Positions 16,478 through 25,691 of a DNA stretch of 64,000 bases are shown here, one piece after another. Position numbers and translations under genes: made by a program. How positions within the stretch are numbered: position 1 is the first letter of the stretch; each line of letters opens with the position of its first letter. The stretch comes from Catenulispora acidiphila DSM 44928 (lineage in GTDB: Bacteria > Actinomycetota > Actinomycetes > Streptomycetales > Catenulisporaceae): contig NC_013131.1 in NCBI RefSeq assembly GCF_000024025.1, positions 7,854,229 to 7,918,228 on the forward strand. The letters are read 5' to 3'. The notes under the pieces were generated by a model. It was not told the DNA's origin. It saw nothing but the letters and a program-made list of their open reading frames with translations, and ran no database searches.

Positions 16478-17458
16478 ATGGTCATCAGCCTCGGCTTCGG
16501 CCCCGCCGACCTGGCACGCTGCCGCTTCGCCGTCTCCCCGGCCTTCGAGACCCTGTCCGCGATCCGCGACGCCACCGGCTCGCAGGGTCCCGGCGCGCAC
16601 GCGCGCTGGCTGGACAGCGTCCGCCCGGCGCTGCCCGGCCTCGGACTGGACCCGATCGTCTTGCTGCAACCGCGCCGCGGCTACACCCCCGACTTCCTCG
16701 CGCCGCCGCCGACCGCGCCGGTCGGCGACTTCGACGCCGAGCTGACCCGGATCGCCGCCACCCCCGCGCCGGTGGTGCACCGCGAGATCGAACTGGCCCT
16801 GCGCCACACGCCCGGCGCCCGCGACACGCCGGCCGGACGGCTGCTGCTCGGCGACCCCGCCGAGGTCCTCAGCCTGCTGACGCAGCTGATCCGCGGCGCG
16901 TGGGAGACCCTGGTCGCACCGCACTGGCCGCTGGTCCGCGCCGTGCTGGAGGCGGACGTCGCCCACCAGTCCCGCCGCCTGGCCGAGGGCGGTCTGGACG
17001 CGCTGTTCGCCGACCTGCACCCGACCGTCCGCTGGACCGGCGACACCCTGATCCGCGACCCCGGCGGCGACGAGCACCACGACCTCGACGGCCGCGGCCT
17101 GATCCTGATGCCGAGCGTGTTCAAGTGGGACGAGGTCATCGTCATCACCGACGCCCCCTGGCAGCCGACGCTCGTCTACCCCGCGCGCGGCCTCGGCAAC
17201 GCCTTCGAAGCCCGGCGCGGGACCCCCGCCGCCGCGCTGACCAAGCTGGTCGGGCGCACCCGCGCGCACCTGCTCACCGGGCTGGAGGAGCCGGTCTCCA
17301 CCAGCCGTCTGGCGCACCGGCACGCGTTGGCGCTCGGGACCGTCTCCGAGCATCTCTCCGTGCTCCGAGACGCCGGCATGGTCGTCGGCGAGCGGCACCG
17401 GCACGAGATCCGATATCGGCGCACGGAGTTGGGCGACCGCGTGGTGCAGGGGCACTAG
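16478..17458 (+). CDS. ArsR-like winged-helix transcriptional regulator with N-terminal DUF5937-type domain
   Basis: 326 residues from ATG 16478 (GGAG seven bases upstream); an in-frame start at 16367 runs through the putative operator and is rejected. The long N-terminal domain (SLGFGPADLARCRFAVSPAFE, FKWDEVIVITDAPWQPTLVYPARG) is typical of actinobacterial regulators with a DUF5937-like sensor. The C-terminal winged helix (STSRLAHRHALALGTVSEHLSVLRDAGMV) is ArsR-type. No metal-binding cysteines are visible. It probably represses itself and the divergent TPR gene. Confidence 0.75.
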   Translation: MVISLGFGPADLARCRFAVSPAFETLSAIRDATGSQGPGAHARWLDSVRPALPGLGLDPIVLLQPRRGYTPDFLAPPPTAPVGDFDAELTRIAATPAPVVHREIELALRHTPGARDTPAGRLLLGDPAEVLSLLTQLIRGAWETLVAPHWPLVRAVLEADVAHQSRRLAEGGLDALFADLHPTVRWTGDTLIRDPGGDEHHDLDGRGLILMPSVFKWDEVIVITDAPWQPTLVYPARGLGNAFEARRGTPAAALTKLVGRTRAHLLTGLEEPVSTSRLAHRHALALGTVSEHLSVLRDAGMVVGERHRHEIRYRRTELGDRVVQGH

Positions 17459-17485
17459 CCGCCGCGCCGGCCCGCACTCCCGCCC

Positions 17486-18304
17486 TCAGCCGCCTACGGC
17501 CAGGACCTCGTCGAGGAAGTCCAGGACCTGATCCACCAGCGCGCCGATATCGCTCGCGCCCTCCATCACATGCCCCGCGCCCTCCACCGGAACGAGGTCC
17601 GCGCGAACCCCGACCGAGCGCAGCGCCGCCGCCAGGTTCTCGCTCTCGGAGTAAGGAACCAGCGCGTCCGCTGCGCCATGCATGATCAGGAAAGGCGGCG
17701 CCACCGCATGGACCTGCCGCGTCGGACTGGCCGCGGAGGCCAGTTCCCGCTGTCCGCCGAGCAGCGCGTAGATGGGGTTGCCGGGGATGTCGAACCCGTC
17801 GGCGCCCTCGACGAAGTCAGCCGGGGCATACCAGTCGACCACCGCGTGGATCGGGACGCCGGAATCCTTGTCGAGGGCAGCCAGCGCGCCCAGCGTCCCT
17901 CCCGCGGACTCGCCCCACACCGCGAAGCGCGCGGCGTCCAGCCCGAGTTCGGCGGCGGCTTCACGCAGCCGGCGCAGCGCGCTTTCGACGTCCTCCAGCT
18001 GCGCCGGGAACACCGCTTCGCCCGACAACCGGTAGTCGAGGTCTGCCACGGCATACCCGCGCGTCAGCAGCCGCTCGTAGAAGCCGGGCGACTCCAGTTC
18101 GTCGAGCGGACCGGGCAGGTCCACCCGCGAGCCTCCCCAGAACGCGCCGCCGTGCAGGAACGCGATGAGCGGCTTGGGTCCCTCGCCCGGCGGGACGCGC
18201 AGATCGGCGTGCAGCGGACGGAAGCCCTGGATCCGCGAGACGGTGATGTTGCGGTAGTGCGCGACGCCGTCCGCGTCGACGAACGGTGCTCGGATTCTTT
18301 CCAT
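17486..18304 (-). CDS. alpha/beta-hydrolase esterase (BD-FAE/HSL type)
   Basis: 272 residues from ATG 18304, which has GAGGGGG nine bases upstream; the ATG at 18313 is too close to that site. Oxyanion motif HGG (51-53), nucleophile Ser133 in GESAGG, Asp213 in HGAADALVP and His245 in GAGHVM complete the triad. No signal peptide is seen, so it acts in the cytoplasm, probably on small acyl or acetyl esters. It converges with the ArsR-type regulator and is upstream of nothing obvious; the substrate is unknown. Confidence 0.82.
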   Translation of the reverse strand: MERIRAPFVDADGVAHYRNITVSRIQGFRPLHADLRVPPGEGPKPLIAFLHGGAFWGGSRVDLPGPLDELESPGFYERLLTRGYAVADLDYRLSGEAVFPAQLEDVESALRRLREAAAELGLDAARFAVWGESAGGTLGALAALDKDSGVPIHAVVDWYAPADFVEGADGFDIPGNPIYALLGGQRELASAASPTRQVHAVAPPFLIMHGAADALVPYSESENLAAALRSVGVRADLVPVEGAGHVMEGASDIGALVDQVLDFLDEVLAVGG

Positions 18305-18431
18305 GGACAGCATCCCCCTCGCTAGATCCTTGCGCGGATGCTATCGCTTTTTTGCGGTGTCCTCACGAAACATTTCCTCTCGCTCATCCGGCGCGTCGCC
18401 ACGGGCCTCTCACCATCCGCTCGACACCGGC

Positions 18432-19316
18432 TCACCATCCGCCCGCCGCCAGCTCCCGCGTCACGTCCAGGAACGCCGCGAGCGCCGGCGCCGCCTCGCC
18501 TCCCCCTCCGCCCCAGACCACCCCGACGCCCCACCGCGCCGCCTCGTGCTCGATCGGCACCCAGCGGATCCGCTCGGCCGCCACCACGACCGGCGCCCTG
18601 GCCGACACCAGCGCCACTCCGACACCCGCCGCGACCAGCGCCATCACCGTCTGCAGATCGTTCGCGCGCTGCAACACCCGCGGCCTGATCCCCTCGGCGG
18701 CAAGGTAGCGCTGCACCTGGTCGACGAAGCCAGGGCCCTTGGTCTGCGCGAGCGCCACCATGCCGTGCGTCATGATCAGCTCCCGGACACCCGGGCTGGT
18801 GTCGACGTTCCCAGGGACCGCGAGCATCAGGTGGTCAGCGCCGAGTTCGAGCACGGACAGGTCCGGGTCCACTGGCAGCCGCACGAAGCCGGCGTCGAGC
18901 TGCCCGCGCCGCAGCCGCTCCAGCTGGACCGCCGTGGCCATGTCGTCCAGCGTCACGCCGACATCAGGATGGCGGCGCCGGAACTCGGCGACGGCACGCG
19001 GTGCGATGTCGATCGTCGACAGCCCGAAGCCGAGCGCCAGCCGTCCCGCGCCGCCGGCGGTCAGCCGCTTCGCGCGCAGCTCGAAGGCGTCCAGCCGCTC
19101 CACCGCGTCGCGGGCGTCGGGCAGCAGGGTCTGGCCGAGCGGCGTGAGGCGGGCGCCGAGCCGTCCGCGGCGGAACAGCACGCCGCCGATCCGCGCCTCC
19201 AGCGCCTGGATCTGCTTGGTCAGCGCCGGCTGGGTCACCGCCAGGGCCCGCGCCCCCGCGCCGAACGTCCCGTGGTCGGCGACCGCCACGAAGGCCCGTA
19301 CCAGCCGATCTTCCAT
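18432..19316 (-). CDS. LysR-family transcriptional regulator
   Basis: 294 residues. The N-terminal helix-turn-helix (VADHGTFGAGARALAVTQPALTKQIQALE) is followed by the two-lobed LysR effector domain. It is divergent from the nitrilase-family gene, the usual LysR arrangement, so it probably controls that gene. Repeated ATCGATC elements 30 bases apart lie just in front of its start, in the shared promoter region. Confidence 0.88.
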   Translation of the reverse strand: MEDRLVRAFVAVADHGTFGAGARALAVTQPALTKQIQALEARIGGVLFRRGRLGARLTPLGQTLLPDARDAVERLDAFELRAKRLTAGGAGRLALGFGLSTIDIAPRAVAEFRRRHPDVGVTLDDMATAVQLERLRRGQLDAGFVRLPVDPDLSVLELGADHLMLAVPGNVDTSPGVRELIMTHGMVALAQTKGPGFVDQVQRYLAAEGIRPRVLQRANDLQTVMALVAAGVGVALVSARAPVVVAAERIRWVPIEHEAARWGVGVVWGGGGGEAAPALAAFLDVTRELAAGGW

Positions 19317-19327
19317 TCCTCCAGCTT

Positions 19328-19364
19328 ATCGATCGACGTTCAACATTCATTGGACTCATCGATC
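19328..19364. promoter_or_regulatory. candidate LysR site between divergent genes
   Basis: ATCGATC at 19328-19334 and again at 19358-19364 flank a TTCAACATTCATTGGA-type AT-richer core in the 74-bp gap between the LysR gene and the nitrilase gene. The spacing suits a tetramer footprint, but no T-N11-A box was proven. Confidence 0.35.
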
Positions 19365-19390
19365 ACCGCGGCGCTTGCATGGAGGGCATG

Positions 19391-20332
19391 ATGCTTCGCG
19401 CCGCCACCGTCCAGTTCGAACCGCGTCCCGGTGCCAAGGAGGACAACCTGGCCCGGATCGAGCACTTCGCCCGCGCCGCCGCGGCCGACGGCGTCCAGCT
19501 CGTCGCGTTCCCGGAGATGAGCCTGCTCGGCTACTGGCATCTGACCAAGCGCGACGCCGCCTATCTGCACGCTGTCGCCGAGCCCGACGACGGGCCGGCG
19601 ATCACCCGAATCAGCGCCCTGGCTGCCGAGCTGCACCTGGGCATCGGCTTCGGGCTGCTCACCGCGCGCGACGGCTGGCTGTTCAACGCCTACGCGGTCT
19701 GCCTGCCGGACGGCACGGTGCACATCCACCGCAAGCTGCACGCCTTCGAGCACGAGGCGATCTCCTCCGGCAGCCGCTACACGGTGTTCGACACGCCGTG
19801 GGACGTCCGGGTCGGGGTCCTGATCTGCTACGACAACAACCTGGTCGAGAACGTCCGCGCCACCGCGCTGCTCGGCGCGCAGATCCTGCTCGCACCGCAC
19901 CAGACCGGCGGCACGAACTCGGTGAGCCCGCACGGCATGAAGCCGATCCCGCTGAGCGTCTGGGAGAACCGGCACGCCGACCCCGCCGCCGCCGAGGAGG
20001 CCTTCCGCGGCCCGAACGGCCGGGAGTGGCTGCTGCGCTGGCTGCCCTCGCGGGCCCACGACAACGGGCTGTTCGTGGTCTTCAGCAACGGCGTGGGCCG
20101 GGACGACGACGAGGTCCGCACCGGCAACGCGATGATCATCGACCCCTACGGCCGGATCCTCGCCGAGTCCTGGGCCGCCGCCGACGCCATGGTGACCGCC
20201 GACCTCGACCTGGACCTGGTCCCGACCTCCACCGGCCGGCGCTGGCTGCGCGCCCGGCGCCCGGAGCTGTACCGGCCGCTGACCGCGGAGTACGGGGACG
20301 AGGTGGACGCGCGGACGGCGCGGTTCAGCTGA
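19391..20332 (+). CDS. carbon-nitrogen hydrolase (nitrilase superfamily)
   Basis: 313 residues. Of three clustered ATGs (19379, 19388, 19391) the last has GGAGG at the right distance. The Glu-Lys-Cys triad is visible: Glu42 in FPEMSLLG, Lys115 in HRKLHAFE, and Cys147 in VLICYDNN. The enzyme hydrolyses an amide or nitrile in the cytoplasm. Sequence alone does not tell which, though the form resembles aliphatic amidases or N-carbamoyl hydrolases more than true nitrilases. It is divergent from the LysR gene. Confidence 0.85.
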   Translation: MLRAATVQFEPRPGAKEDNLARIEHFARAAAADGVQLVAFPEMSLLGYWHLTKRDAAYLHAVAEPDDGPAITRISALAAELHLGIGFGLLTARDGWLFNAYAVCLPDGTVHIHRKLHAFEHEAISSGSRYTVFDTPWDVRVGVLICYDNNLVENVRATALLGAQILLAPHQTGGTNSVSPHGMKPIPLSVWENRHADPAAAEEAFRGPNGREWLLRWLPSRAHDNGLFVVFSNGVGRDDDEVRTGNAMIIDPYGRILAESWAAADAMVTADLDLDLVPTSTGRRWLRARRPELYRPLTAEYGDEVDARTARFS

Positions 20333-20488
20333 GCGGCCGGCGAGCAGGCACAGGCACGGGAGCGCTGCTCAGCGCCGCAGAACCCTGCCCCGCGCCGATC
20401 ATCGGACCTCGGAAAAATCCGTCGGCGAAGACCACCCGTGCGGGTGAACGCCGCACCGATCCGGCCGTCGCCGCACCCCCGCCGGGCA

Positions 20489-21010
20489 TCACCCGACCTG
20501 ATGCAACCACCGCACCGGCGCCCCCTCGCCCGCGTACCGGAACGGCTCCAACTCGTCGTCCCAGGGCTTGCCGAGCAGCGCCTCGACCTCGCGTTCCAGC
20601 GCCGACTCGCCCCGGTGCGCCCGCGCCAGCGCGGCGCGCAGCCGGTCCTCGGAGATGACGATGTCGCCGTGCGAGCCGGTGGCGGCGCGGTAGACCCCGA
20701 GCGCGGGCGTGGAGCAGTAGCGCTCCCCCTCGGTCCCGTCGGAGGGGTCCTCGGTCGCCTCGAAGCGCAGCTGCTGCCAGCCGCGCAGCTGGGAGGTGAT
20801 GCGTGCCGCGGTCCCGGACTGCCCGCGCCAGGACAGCTCGGCCCGCCACGTGTGCGGCTCGGCCGGCTGGTGGGTCCAGTCCAGGCTGACGCGCACGCCG
20901 AGGACGCTCGCCACCGCCCACTCGATGTGGGGACAGAGCGCGCGTGGAGCGGAGTGGATGTAGAGGACTCCGCTTGTTGTCACTGTCTTGCTTGCCGACT
21001 GTGCCGTCAT
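20489..21010 (-). CDS. DUF3145 family protein
   Basis: 173 residues; AGGAGGT lies five bases before the ATG. The whole sequence fits DUF3145, an actinobacteria-restricted family of unknown function usually found near the fatty-acid cluster. Here several unrelated genes separate it from fabF. Typical stretches are TSGVLYIHSAPRALCPHIEWAVASVLG and the C-terminal PFRYAGEGAPVRWLHQVG. No membrane helix or catalytic motif is seen. Confidence 0.85.
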   Translation of the reverse strand: MTAQSASKTVTTSGVLYIHSAPRALCPHIEWAVASVLGVRVSLDWTHQPAEPHTWRAELSWRGQSGTAARITSQLRGWQQLRFEATEDPSDGTEGERYCSTPALGVYRAATGSHGDIVISEDRLRAALARAHRGESALEREVEALLGKPWDDELEPFRYAGEGAPVRWLHQVG

Positions 21011-21345
21011 CGGGACCTCCTGGCTGTGCTGCGGCGAGGTTCGCCTTCCCCAGCGGCCTTGCCCGCACCACGATCAGTGGAGCCCCATGTCAGCGGCCTT
21101 TATTGTGCCGCACGCTCCGGGCGCGGCACCAGTTGTCTGAGTGCTCTTGCACTCTAAGCGCCCGGGCGATCCCCGCACAGGCCGCCAACCGGGTGAACTG
21201 TCTCCATGGACAAACCCTGCGAACCACGGCGGACAAGTCCCATGAATCCGTGGATACCGCCCCTGATACGAGCCGATGATCTGACGGTCGGGCCACAGTT
21301 TCCGAAAGGTTGGGGGTTTCCCCCATCTCGCTGCCGGGACGATCA
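21011..21345. other. gene-free leader region with two small palindromes
   Basis: No supported gene. It holds GAGTGC-TCTT-GCACTC at 21139-21154 and TGGGGG-TTT-CCCCCA at 21311-21325. Either could be an operator or stem in the leader of the DUF3145 gene, which is transcribed leftwards from here. Confidence 0.4.
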
Positions 21346-21626
21346 CCCGGCGGTTCACTGAGCGATTCGCCGGCGGCTCACGCAGCGACTCACCGATGGC
21401 TCATGGCTCACTCAGCGACTTGGCACCTCACTGAGCGATTCGCCGGCGGCTCACTCAGCGGCTCACCGACGCCTCACGCAGCGACCCGGCGGCTCACTGA
21501 GCAATTCGCCGGCGGCTCACTCAGCGGCTCACCGACGCCTCACTCAGCGGCCCGGCGGTTCACTGAGCGATTCGTCGGCCGCTCACTCAGCGGCTCACCG
21601 ACGCCTCACGCAGCGACTCGGCACCT
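21346..21626. repeat. 66-bp tandem repeat array, four copies
   Basis: The marker CACTGAGCGATTCG recurs at 21356, 21429, 21495 and 21561 (steps of 73, 66 and 66 bp), with a decayed copy at 21627. Each unit carries short TGAGC/GCTCA arms that can pair, and alternates GGCGGCTCACTCAGC with GACGCCTCACGCAGC. The array is intergenic, between the TetR gene's stop and the DUF3145 leader. It is open in one forward frame only because the unit length divides by three. Confidence 0.85.
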
Positions 21627-22291
21627 CACTCGGCGCCCGTCAGACCCCGGATCACGACGTCCACCGTCCGCTGCCGGACGAACTCCTGCTCCTCGGCCGT
21701 CAGGTGCCGCTCCAGCGGACCACCGACCGACAGCGTCGCGAAGCCGTGCACCGCCGACCAGGCGGCGATGTCCGCGCCGGGGCGGCGCTCGGCGGGCATC
21801 CGGCCGGCCGCGACCACCTCGTCCAGCAGGTAGCCCAGCGCCCGGAAGGCGTCGGTGTCGGTGAACGGCTCGCCGGGGTACTGCTCGCCGGGCACCGTGG
21901 TGCGGCAGAAGGCGGTCAGGAACAGCCCGGCCTGGCCGGTCGCGAAGTCGATGTAGGCGTTCGCCGCGGCGCGCAGCCGGGCCACCGCGACGTCGCCGGG
22001 ATCGCCGTCGGAGGGGACCGAGCCCACGGCGACCGCCAGGGCGTCGGCCAGCACCGCCAGCGAGGTGCTCTTCACCTCTTCCAGCAGCGCCTCGGCATCG
22101 GAGAAGTGCCGGTAGGCCGCGGTCGCCGAGACCCCGACGCGCCGCGCCACCTCGCGCAGCACCACCGCCTCCGGCCCGCCGGTCCGCGCCAGTTCCACCG
22201 CCGAATCCATCATCGCGTTGCGCAGATCGCCGTGGTGATAGCGGGTCCGGGAGGCGGTCTTGGGCGTGCTCACCTGTTCATCGTGCCTCAT
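21626..22291 (-). CDS. TetR-family repressor
   Basis: About 221 residues from ATG 22291; a GTG at 22273 (VSTPKTAS) is an alternative. The longer start abuts the operator-like repeat and would make the mRNA nearly leaderless. The N-terminal helix-turn-helix is clear (VVLREVARRVGVSATAAYRHFSDAEALLEEV), followed by an all-helical ligand domain (TetR_C_33-like) without further landmarks. It is divergent from the MMPL transporter with a 16-bp inverted repeat between, the classic efflux repressor layout. Confidence 0.88.
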   Translation of the reverse strand: MRHDEQVSTPKTASRTRYHHGDLRNAMMDSAVELARTGGPEAVVLREVARRVGVSATAAYRHFSDAEALLEEVKSTSLAVLADALAVAVGSVPSDGDPGDVAVARLRAAANAYIDFATGQAGLFLTAFCRTTVPGEQYPGEPFTDTDAFRALGYLLDEVVAAGRMPAERRPGADIAAWSAVHGFATLSVGGPLERHLTAEEQEFVRQRTVDVVIRGLTGAE

Positions 22292-22340
22292 GTTGACACC
22301 GTTAACAATGACCGCCATGCTCGATGTTAACGGCGTCAAC
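22292..22340. promoter_or_regulatory. operator-like inverted repeat for the TetR repressor
   Basis: Arms GTTGACACCGTTAACA (22292-22307) and TGTTAACGGCGTCAAC (22325-22340) match at 15 of 16 positions, separated by 17 bases. Each arm contains the smaller palindrome GTTAAC. It occupies the divergent promoter region, so one repressor could block both genes. Confidence 0.75.
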
Positions 22341-22378
22341 TTGTCCCGGACGCCAGACCCGGAGGGGGCTCCACAGCC

Positions 22379-24604
22379 ATGCTCGGAAGTATTGGAAGAC
22401 TCGCGGTCGAGCGGCCCAAAGCCGTCCTGATCGCCGCCTCGGTCCTGCTCGTGGCGATGGTCGCGGTCGGCGTCGGCGCGTTCGGCGTGCTGAAGTCCGG
22501 CGGCTTCGACGACACCGGCTCCCCGTCCTGGAAGTCGCAGCAGGCCATCAACGCCCAGTTCGGCGGCCAGGCCAACCTGATCCTGGTCGTGGGCGCCCGC
22601 ACCGGCGCCATCGACCAGGGCACCGCCGCCCAGGCCGGCCAGACCCTGACCCGGGAGCTGTCGGCGGACCACGGCGTGAGCAACGTCGTGTCCTATTTCG
22701 CCGACCACAGCCCATCCCTGCGCGCCACCGACGGCCGCTCCGCGATGGTCCTGGTCCGCGTCCTCGGCGACGACACCACAGTCGGCAAGACCACAGACCG
22801 CCTGCTCACCGGCTACGTCAAGGACAACGCCGCGGTGACCGTCCAGGCCGGCGGCGAGGCGGCAGTGAACCACAACGTCACCACCCAGGTCACCAAGGAC
22901 CTGGCCAAGGCCGAGTCCATCGCCATCCCGCTGACCCTGATCCTGCTGGTCCTGGCCTTCGGCAGCCTGGTCGCCGCGCTCCTGCCGCTGGCGATCGGCC
23001 TGGTCGCGATCCTCGGCACGTTCGCCGAACTGGCGATCCTGGGCCGGATCACGGACGTCTCGGTCTTCGCCATCAACCTCACCACGGCCCTGGGCCTCGG
23101 CTTGGGCATCGACTACGCGTTGCTGATGGTCGCCCGCTTCCGCGAGTACCTGTCGCAGGGCAAATCCGTCCCCGACGCCGTCCAAGGCACGATGCGCACA
23201 GCGGGCCGCACCATCGCCTTCTCCGCGCTGACGGTCGCCGCCGCCCTGGCCGCGCTCCTGGTGTTCCCGTTCTACTTCCTGCGCTCGTTCGCCTACGCCG
23301 GCATCGGCGTGGTCGCGATCGCCGCCGGCAGTGCTCTGATCATCATGCCGGCGCTCCTGTCCGCCCTCGGTACCCGCGTGAACGCCGGACGCCTGCCCTG
23401 GGCCCGCAACGCCCAGCAAGGCTCTGCGGCGCCGGCATGGGGACGCCTGGCCTCGGCGGTCATGAAGCGACCGGCCCTGATGGCGCTGCCGGTGGTCGCG
23501 ATCCTGGCCTTCCTGGCGACACCACTGCTCGGCGCCTCCTTCGGCACTCCCGACGAAACGGTCCTGCCGACCAGCGCACCGGCCCGCCAAGCCGCCGACG
23601 TCCTGCACAACGATTTCCAGGGCAACCAGGCGACGGCCATGCAGATCATCACAACAGGGCCAGCGGACACCTCGTCGGTGGCGACGTACGCGGCGAAGCT
23701 CTCGACGCTGCCGGGCGCGGTGCGCGTGGACAGCAGCGCGGGCTCGTACGCCCACGGCGCGTCCCTGGGCACCGGTCCGTCCGACACCGGCATGGCGACG
23801 GCCACGGCCCAGCGCCTGACGGTGTTCACGTCAGCGGACGGACACTCGGGCGCAGCGGAGCAGCTGGTCCGCGACGCACGTGCCGTCCCCGGACCCGGCG
23901 GCACCTCGACCCTGATCGGCGGCGACACGGCCCGCCTGATCGACTCCGAGCACGGGATCACGGCAAGGCTGCCCTACGCGATCGCGTGGGTAGTCCTGAC
24001 GACGTTCATCGTGCTGTTCCTGTTCACCGGCAGCGTCACGCAGCCACTGCGGGCACTGGTGCTGAACACCCTGGGCCTGTCGGCCTCGATCGGCACGATG
24101 GTCTGGATCTTCCAGAAGGGACACCTGTCCGGAGCCCTGGGCTTCACTCCCCGCCCGATGGACACGGCGATGACAGTCCTGCTCTTCTGCATCGCCTTCG
24201 GCCTCTCCATGGACTACGAGGTCTTCCTCACCAGCCGCATCAAGGAACTCCACGCCCTAGGCGCCGACCTGCACCTCTCGGTCAGCGAAGGCCTAGCCCG
24301 CACCGGCCGCATCGTCTCCACAGCCGCAGGCCTCCTCGCAGTTAGCTTCTTCGCCTTCGGCACCGCGTCGGTCAGCTTCCTGCAGTTCTTCGGCCTCGGC
24401 TGCGGCCTGGCAATCCTCATCGACGCCCTCCTCATCCGAGGCATCCTCGTCCCCGCCGCCATGCGGCTCCTCGGTCGCAGCGCCTGGTGGGCTCCAGGCC
24501 CGCTGCGCAGGCTGCACGAGCGGATCGGCGTCAGCGAGGGCGCGGACGAAGACGCCGAGGACCAGTTCGGGGAACTGGTCGGGACGTCGCGCGCGGGAGG
24601 TTAG
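22379..24604 (+). CDS. MMPL-family RND exporter
   Basis: 741 residues; GGAGGGGG lies ten bases before the ATG. It has the two-fold RND plan: a first helix (VLIASVLLVAMVAVGVGAF), an outside domain, a bundle of five or so helices including GLGLGIDYALLMVARFREYL (TM4-like motif with Asp-Tyr), and then a second half repeating the pattern with AFGLSMDYEVFLTSRIKEL. The Asp-Tyr pairs carry protons in this family. Actinobacterial members export drugs or lipids. It is controlled in all likelihood by the divergent TetR protein. The substrate is unknown. Confidence 0.9.
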   Translation: MLGSIGRLAVERPKAVLIAASVLLVAMVAVGVGAFGVLKSGGFDDTGSPSWKSQQAINAQFGGQANLILVVGARTGAIDQGTAAQAGQTLTRELSADHGVSNVVSYFADHSPSLRATDGRSAMVLVRVLGDDTTVGKTTDRLLTGYVKDNAAVTVQAGGEAAVNHNVTTQVTKDLAKAESIAIPLTLILLVLAFGSLVAALLPLAIGLVAILGTFAELAILGRITDVSVFAINLTTALGLGLGIDYALLMVARFREYLSQGKSVPDAVQGTMRTAGRTIAFSALTVAAALAALLVFPFYFLRSFAYAGIGVVAIAAGSALIIMPALLSALGTRVNAGRLPWARNAQQGSAAPAWGRLASAVMKRPALMALPVVAILAFLATPLLGASFGTPDETVLPTSAPARQAADVLHNDFQGNQATAMQIITTGPADTSSVATYAAKLSTLPGAVRVDSSAGSYAHGASLGTGPSDTGMATATAQRLTVFTSADGHSGAAEQLVRDARAVPGPGGTSTLIGGDTARLIDSEHGITARLPYAIAWVVLTTFIVLFLFTGSVTQPLRALVLNTLGLSASIGTMVWIFQKGHLSGALGFTPRPMDTAMTVLLFCIAFGLSMDYEVFLTSRIKELHALGADLHLSVSEGLARTGRIVSTAAGLLAVSFFAFGTASVSFLQFFGLGCGLAILIDALLIRGILVPAAMRLLGRSAWWAPGPLRRLHERIGVSEGADEDAEDQFGELVGTSRAGG

Positions 24605-24690
24605 GGCTCGCGCCGCTTGGGGGTCGGAGCGCGTGTCGCGAATGCTGTGGGTCGGCGTCTGGGGCACGCGCTTTGGCGTTGGAAGTGTCA

Positions 24691-25647
24691 TCACCCCACC
24701 GGGCGCACCACGTTCTCCAGCTCCTCCCCCGCCGCGAACCGCCGCAACTGCGCGTCGATCAGCCGCAGCGCGCGCGGCAGGAACGCCGTCGAGGCGCCGC
24801 CGACGTGCGGTGTGATCAGCACGTTCGGCGTCTGCCACAGCGGGTGGTCCGGCGGCAGCGGCTCGGGGTCGGTGACGTCCAGCGCCGCGCGCAGCCGCCC
24901 CGAAGCGCACTCCGCCACCAGCGCCTCGGTCCGCACCACCACGCCGCGCGCCACGTTCACCAGCAGCGCGCCGTCCTTCATCCGCGCCAGGAAGCCCTCG
25001 TCGATCATGCCGCGGGTCTCGTCGGTCGCCGGCACTATCGCGATCACCACGTCCGCCTTCGGCAGCAGACTGTCGATCTCGGTGAACGCGTGCACGCCCT
25101 CGCGCGCCGAGCGCGCTACGCGCAGCACCTCGACCTCGAAGCCCGCCAGGCGCCGCTCGATCGCGGCGCCGATGGAGCCGTAGCCGAGAATCAGGACCGT
25201 CTTGTCAGCCAGGGCGTCGTCGACCGCGTTCGAATCCGTCTCGTACGTCGGTGCCCAATCGCCCCGCTCGGCCGCACGCACATAGCGCGGAATCCCGCGC
25301 AGCGCCGACAGCGTCAGGGTCAGCGCCAGCTCCGCGGTCGAGGCGTCGTGCAGCCCGCGGGCGTTGCACAACGTGACGCCCTCCGGCACGTACGCCAGCA
25401 CGTTCTCGTACCCGGCCGTCAGTGTCTGCGCCACCTTCAGCTTCGGCATCCGCGCCATGAACTCCGGATGCGCGTTGACGAACATGTACGGCAGTACGAA
25501 GAACTCGACCTCATCGATCGAGTCCGGCACACCGCCGGGCGCGTCGACGTCCGCGCCGGTGAACACGTCGGCCGTCAATCCCTCCGGCACGTCCTTCGCC
25601 GACTGTCCGAACGGGACCCATACCTGGCGCGGGCTAGTCTGCGGCAT
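24691..25647 (-). CDS. D-isomer-specific 2-hydroxyacid dehydrogenase
   Basis: 318 residues from ATG 25647; the upstream in-frame start at 25668 adds only seven unmatched residues. The NAD-binding GxGxxG is at 155-160 (LGYGSIG). Catalytic Arg lies in NVARGVVVRTEAL, the Glu in the DVTDPEPLPPDHPLW stretch, and His in LITPHVGG. It reduces or oxidises a 2-oxo/2-hydroxy acid with NAD(P). The first half of the substrate domain is short. No pathway partners are adjacent. Confidence 0.87.
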   Translation of the reverse strand: MPQTSPRQVWVPFGQSAKDVPEGLTADVFTGADVDAPGGVPDSIDEVEFFVLPYMFVNAHPEFMARMPKLKVAQTLTAGYENVLAYVPEGVTLCNARGLHDASTAELALTLTLSALRGIPRYVRAAERGDWAPTYETDSNAVDDALADKTVLILGYGSIGAAIERRLAGFEVEVLRVARSAREGVHAFTEIDSLLPKADVVIAIVPATDETRGMIDEGFLARMKDGALLVNVARGVVVRTEALVAECASGRLRAALDVTDPEPLPPDHPLWQTPNVLITPHVGGASTAFLPRALRLIDAQLRRFAAGEELENVVRPVG

Positions 25648-25691
25648 GGAACGCACTCTACCCACCACCCCCGCGCCACTAGGGTGACGCC

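Noticed and set aside
15803-17455. 550-codon minus-strand frame
   Set aside because: Only its last 167 codons are the real TPR gene, which has its own ribosome site at 16306; the rest is antisense to the ArsR-type regulator.
21346-21626. CRISPR array
   Set aside because: The units abut without unique spacers and differ from one another; there are no cas genes.
21310-21864. Repeat-protein gene over the 66-bp array
   Set aside because: The unit length being a multiple of three keeps one frame open, but there is no ribosome site and the frame runs into the antisense of the TetR gene.
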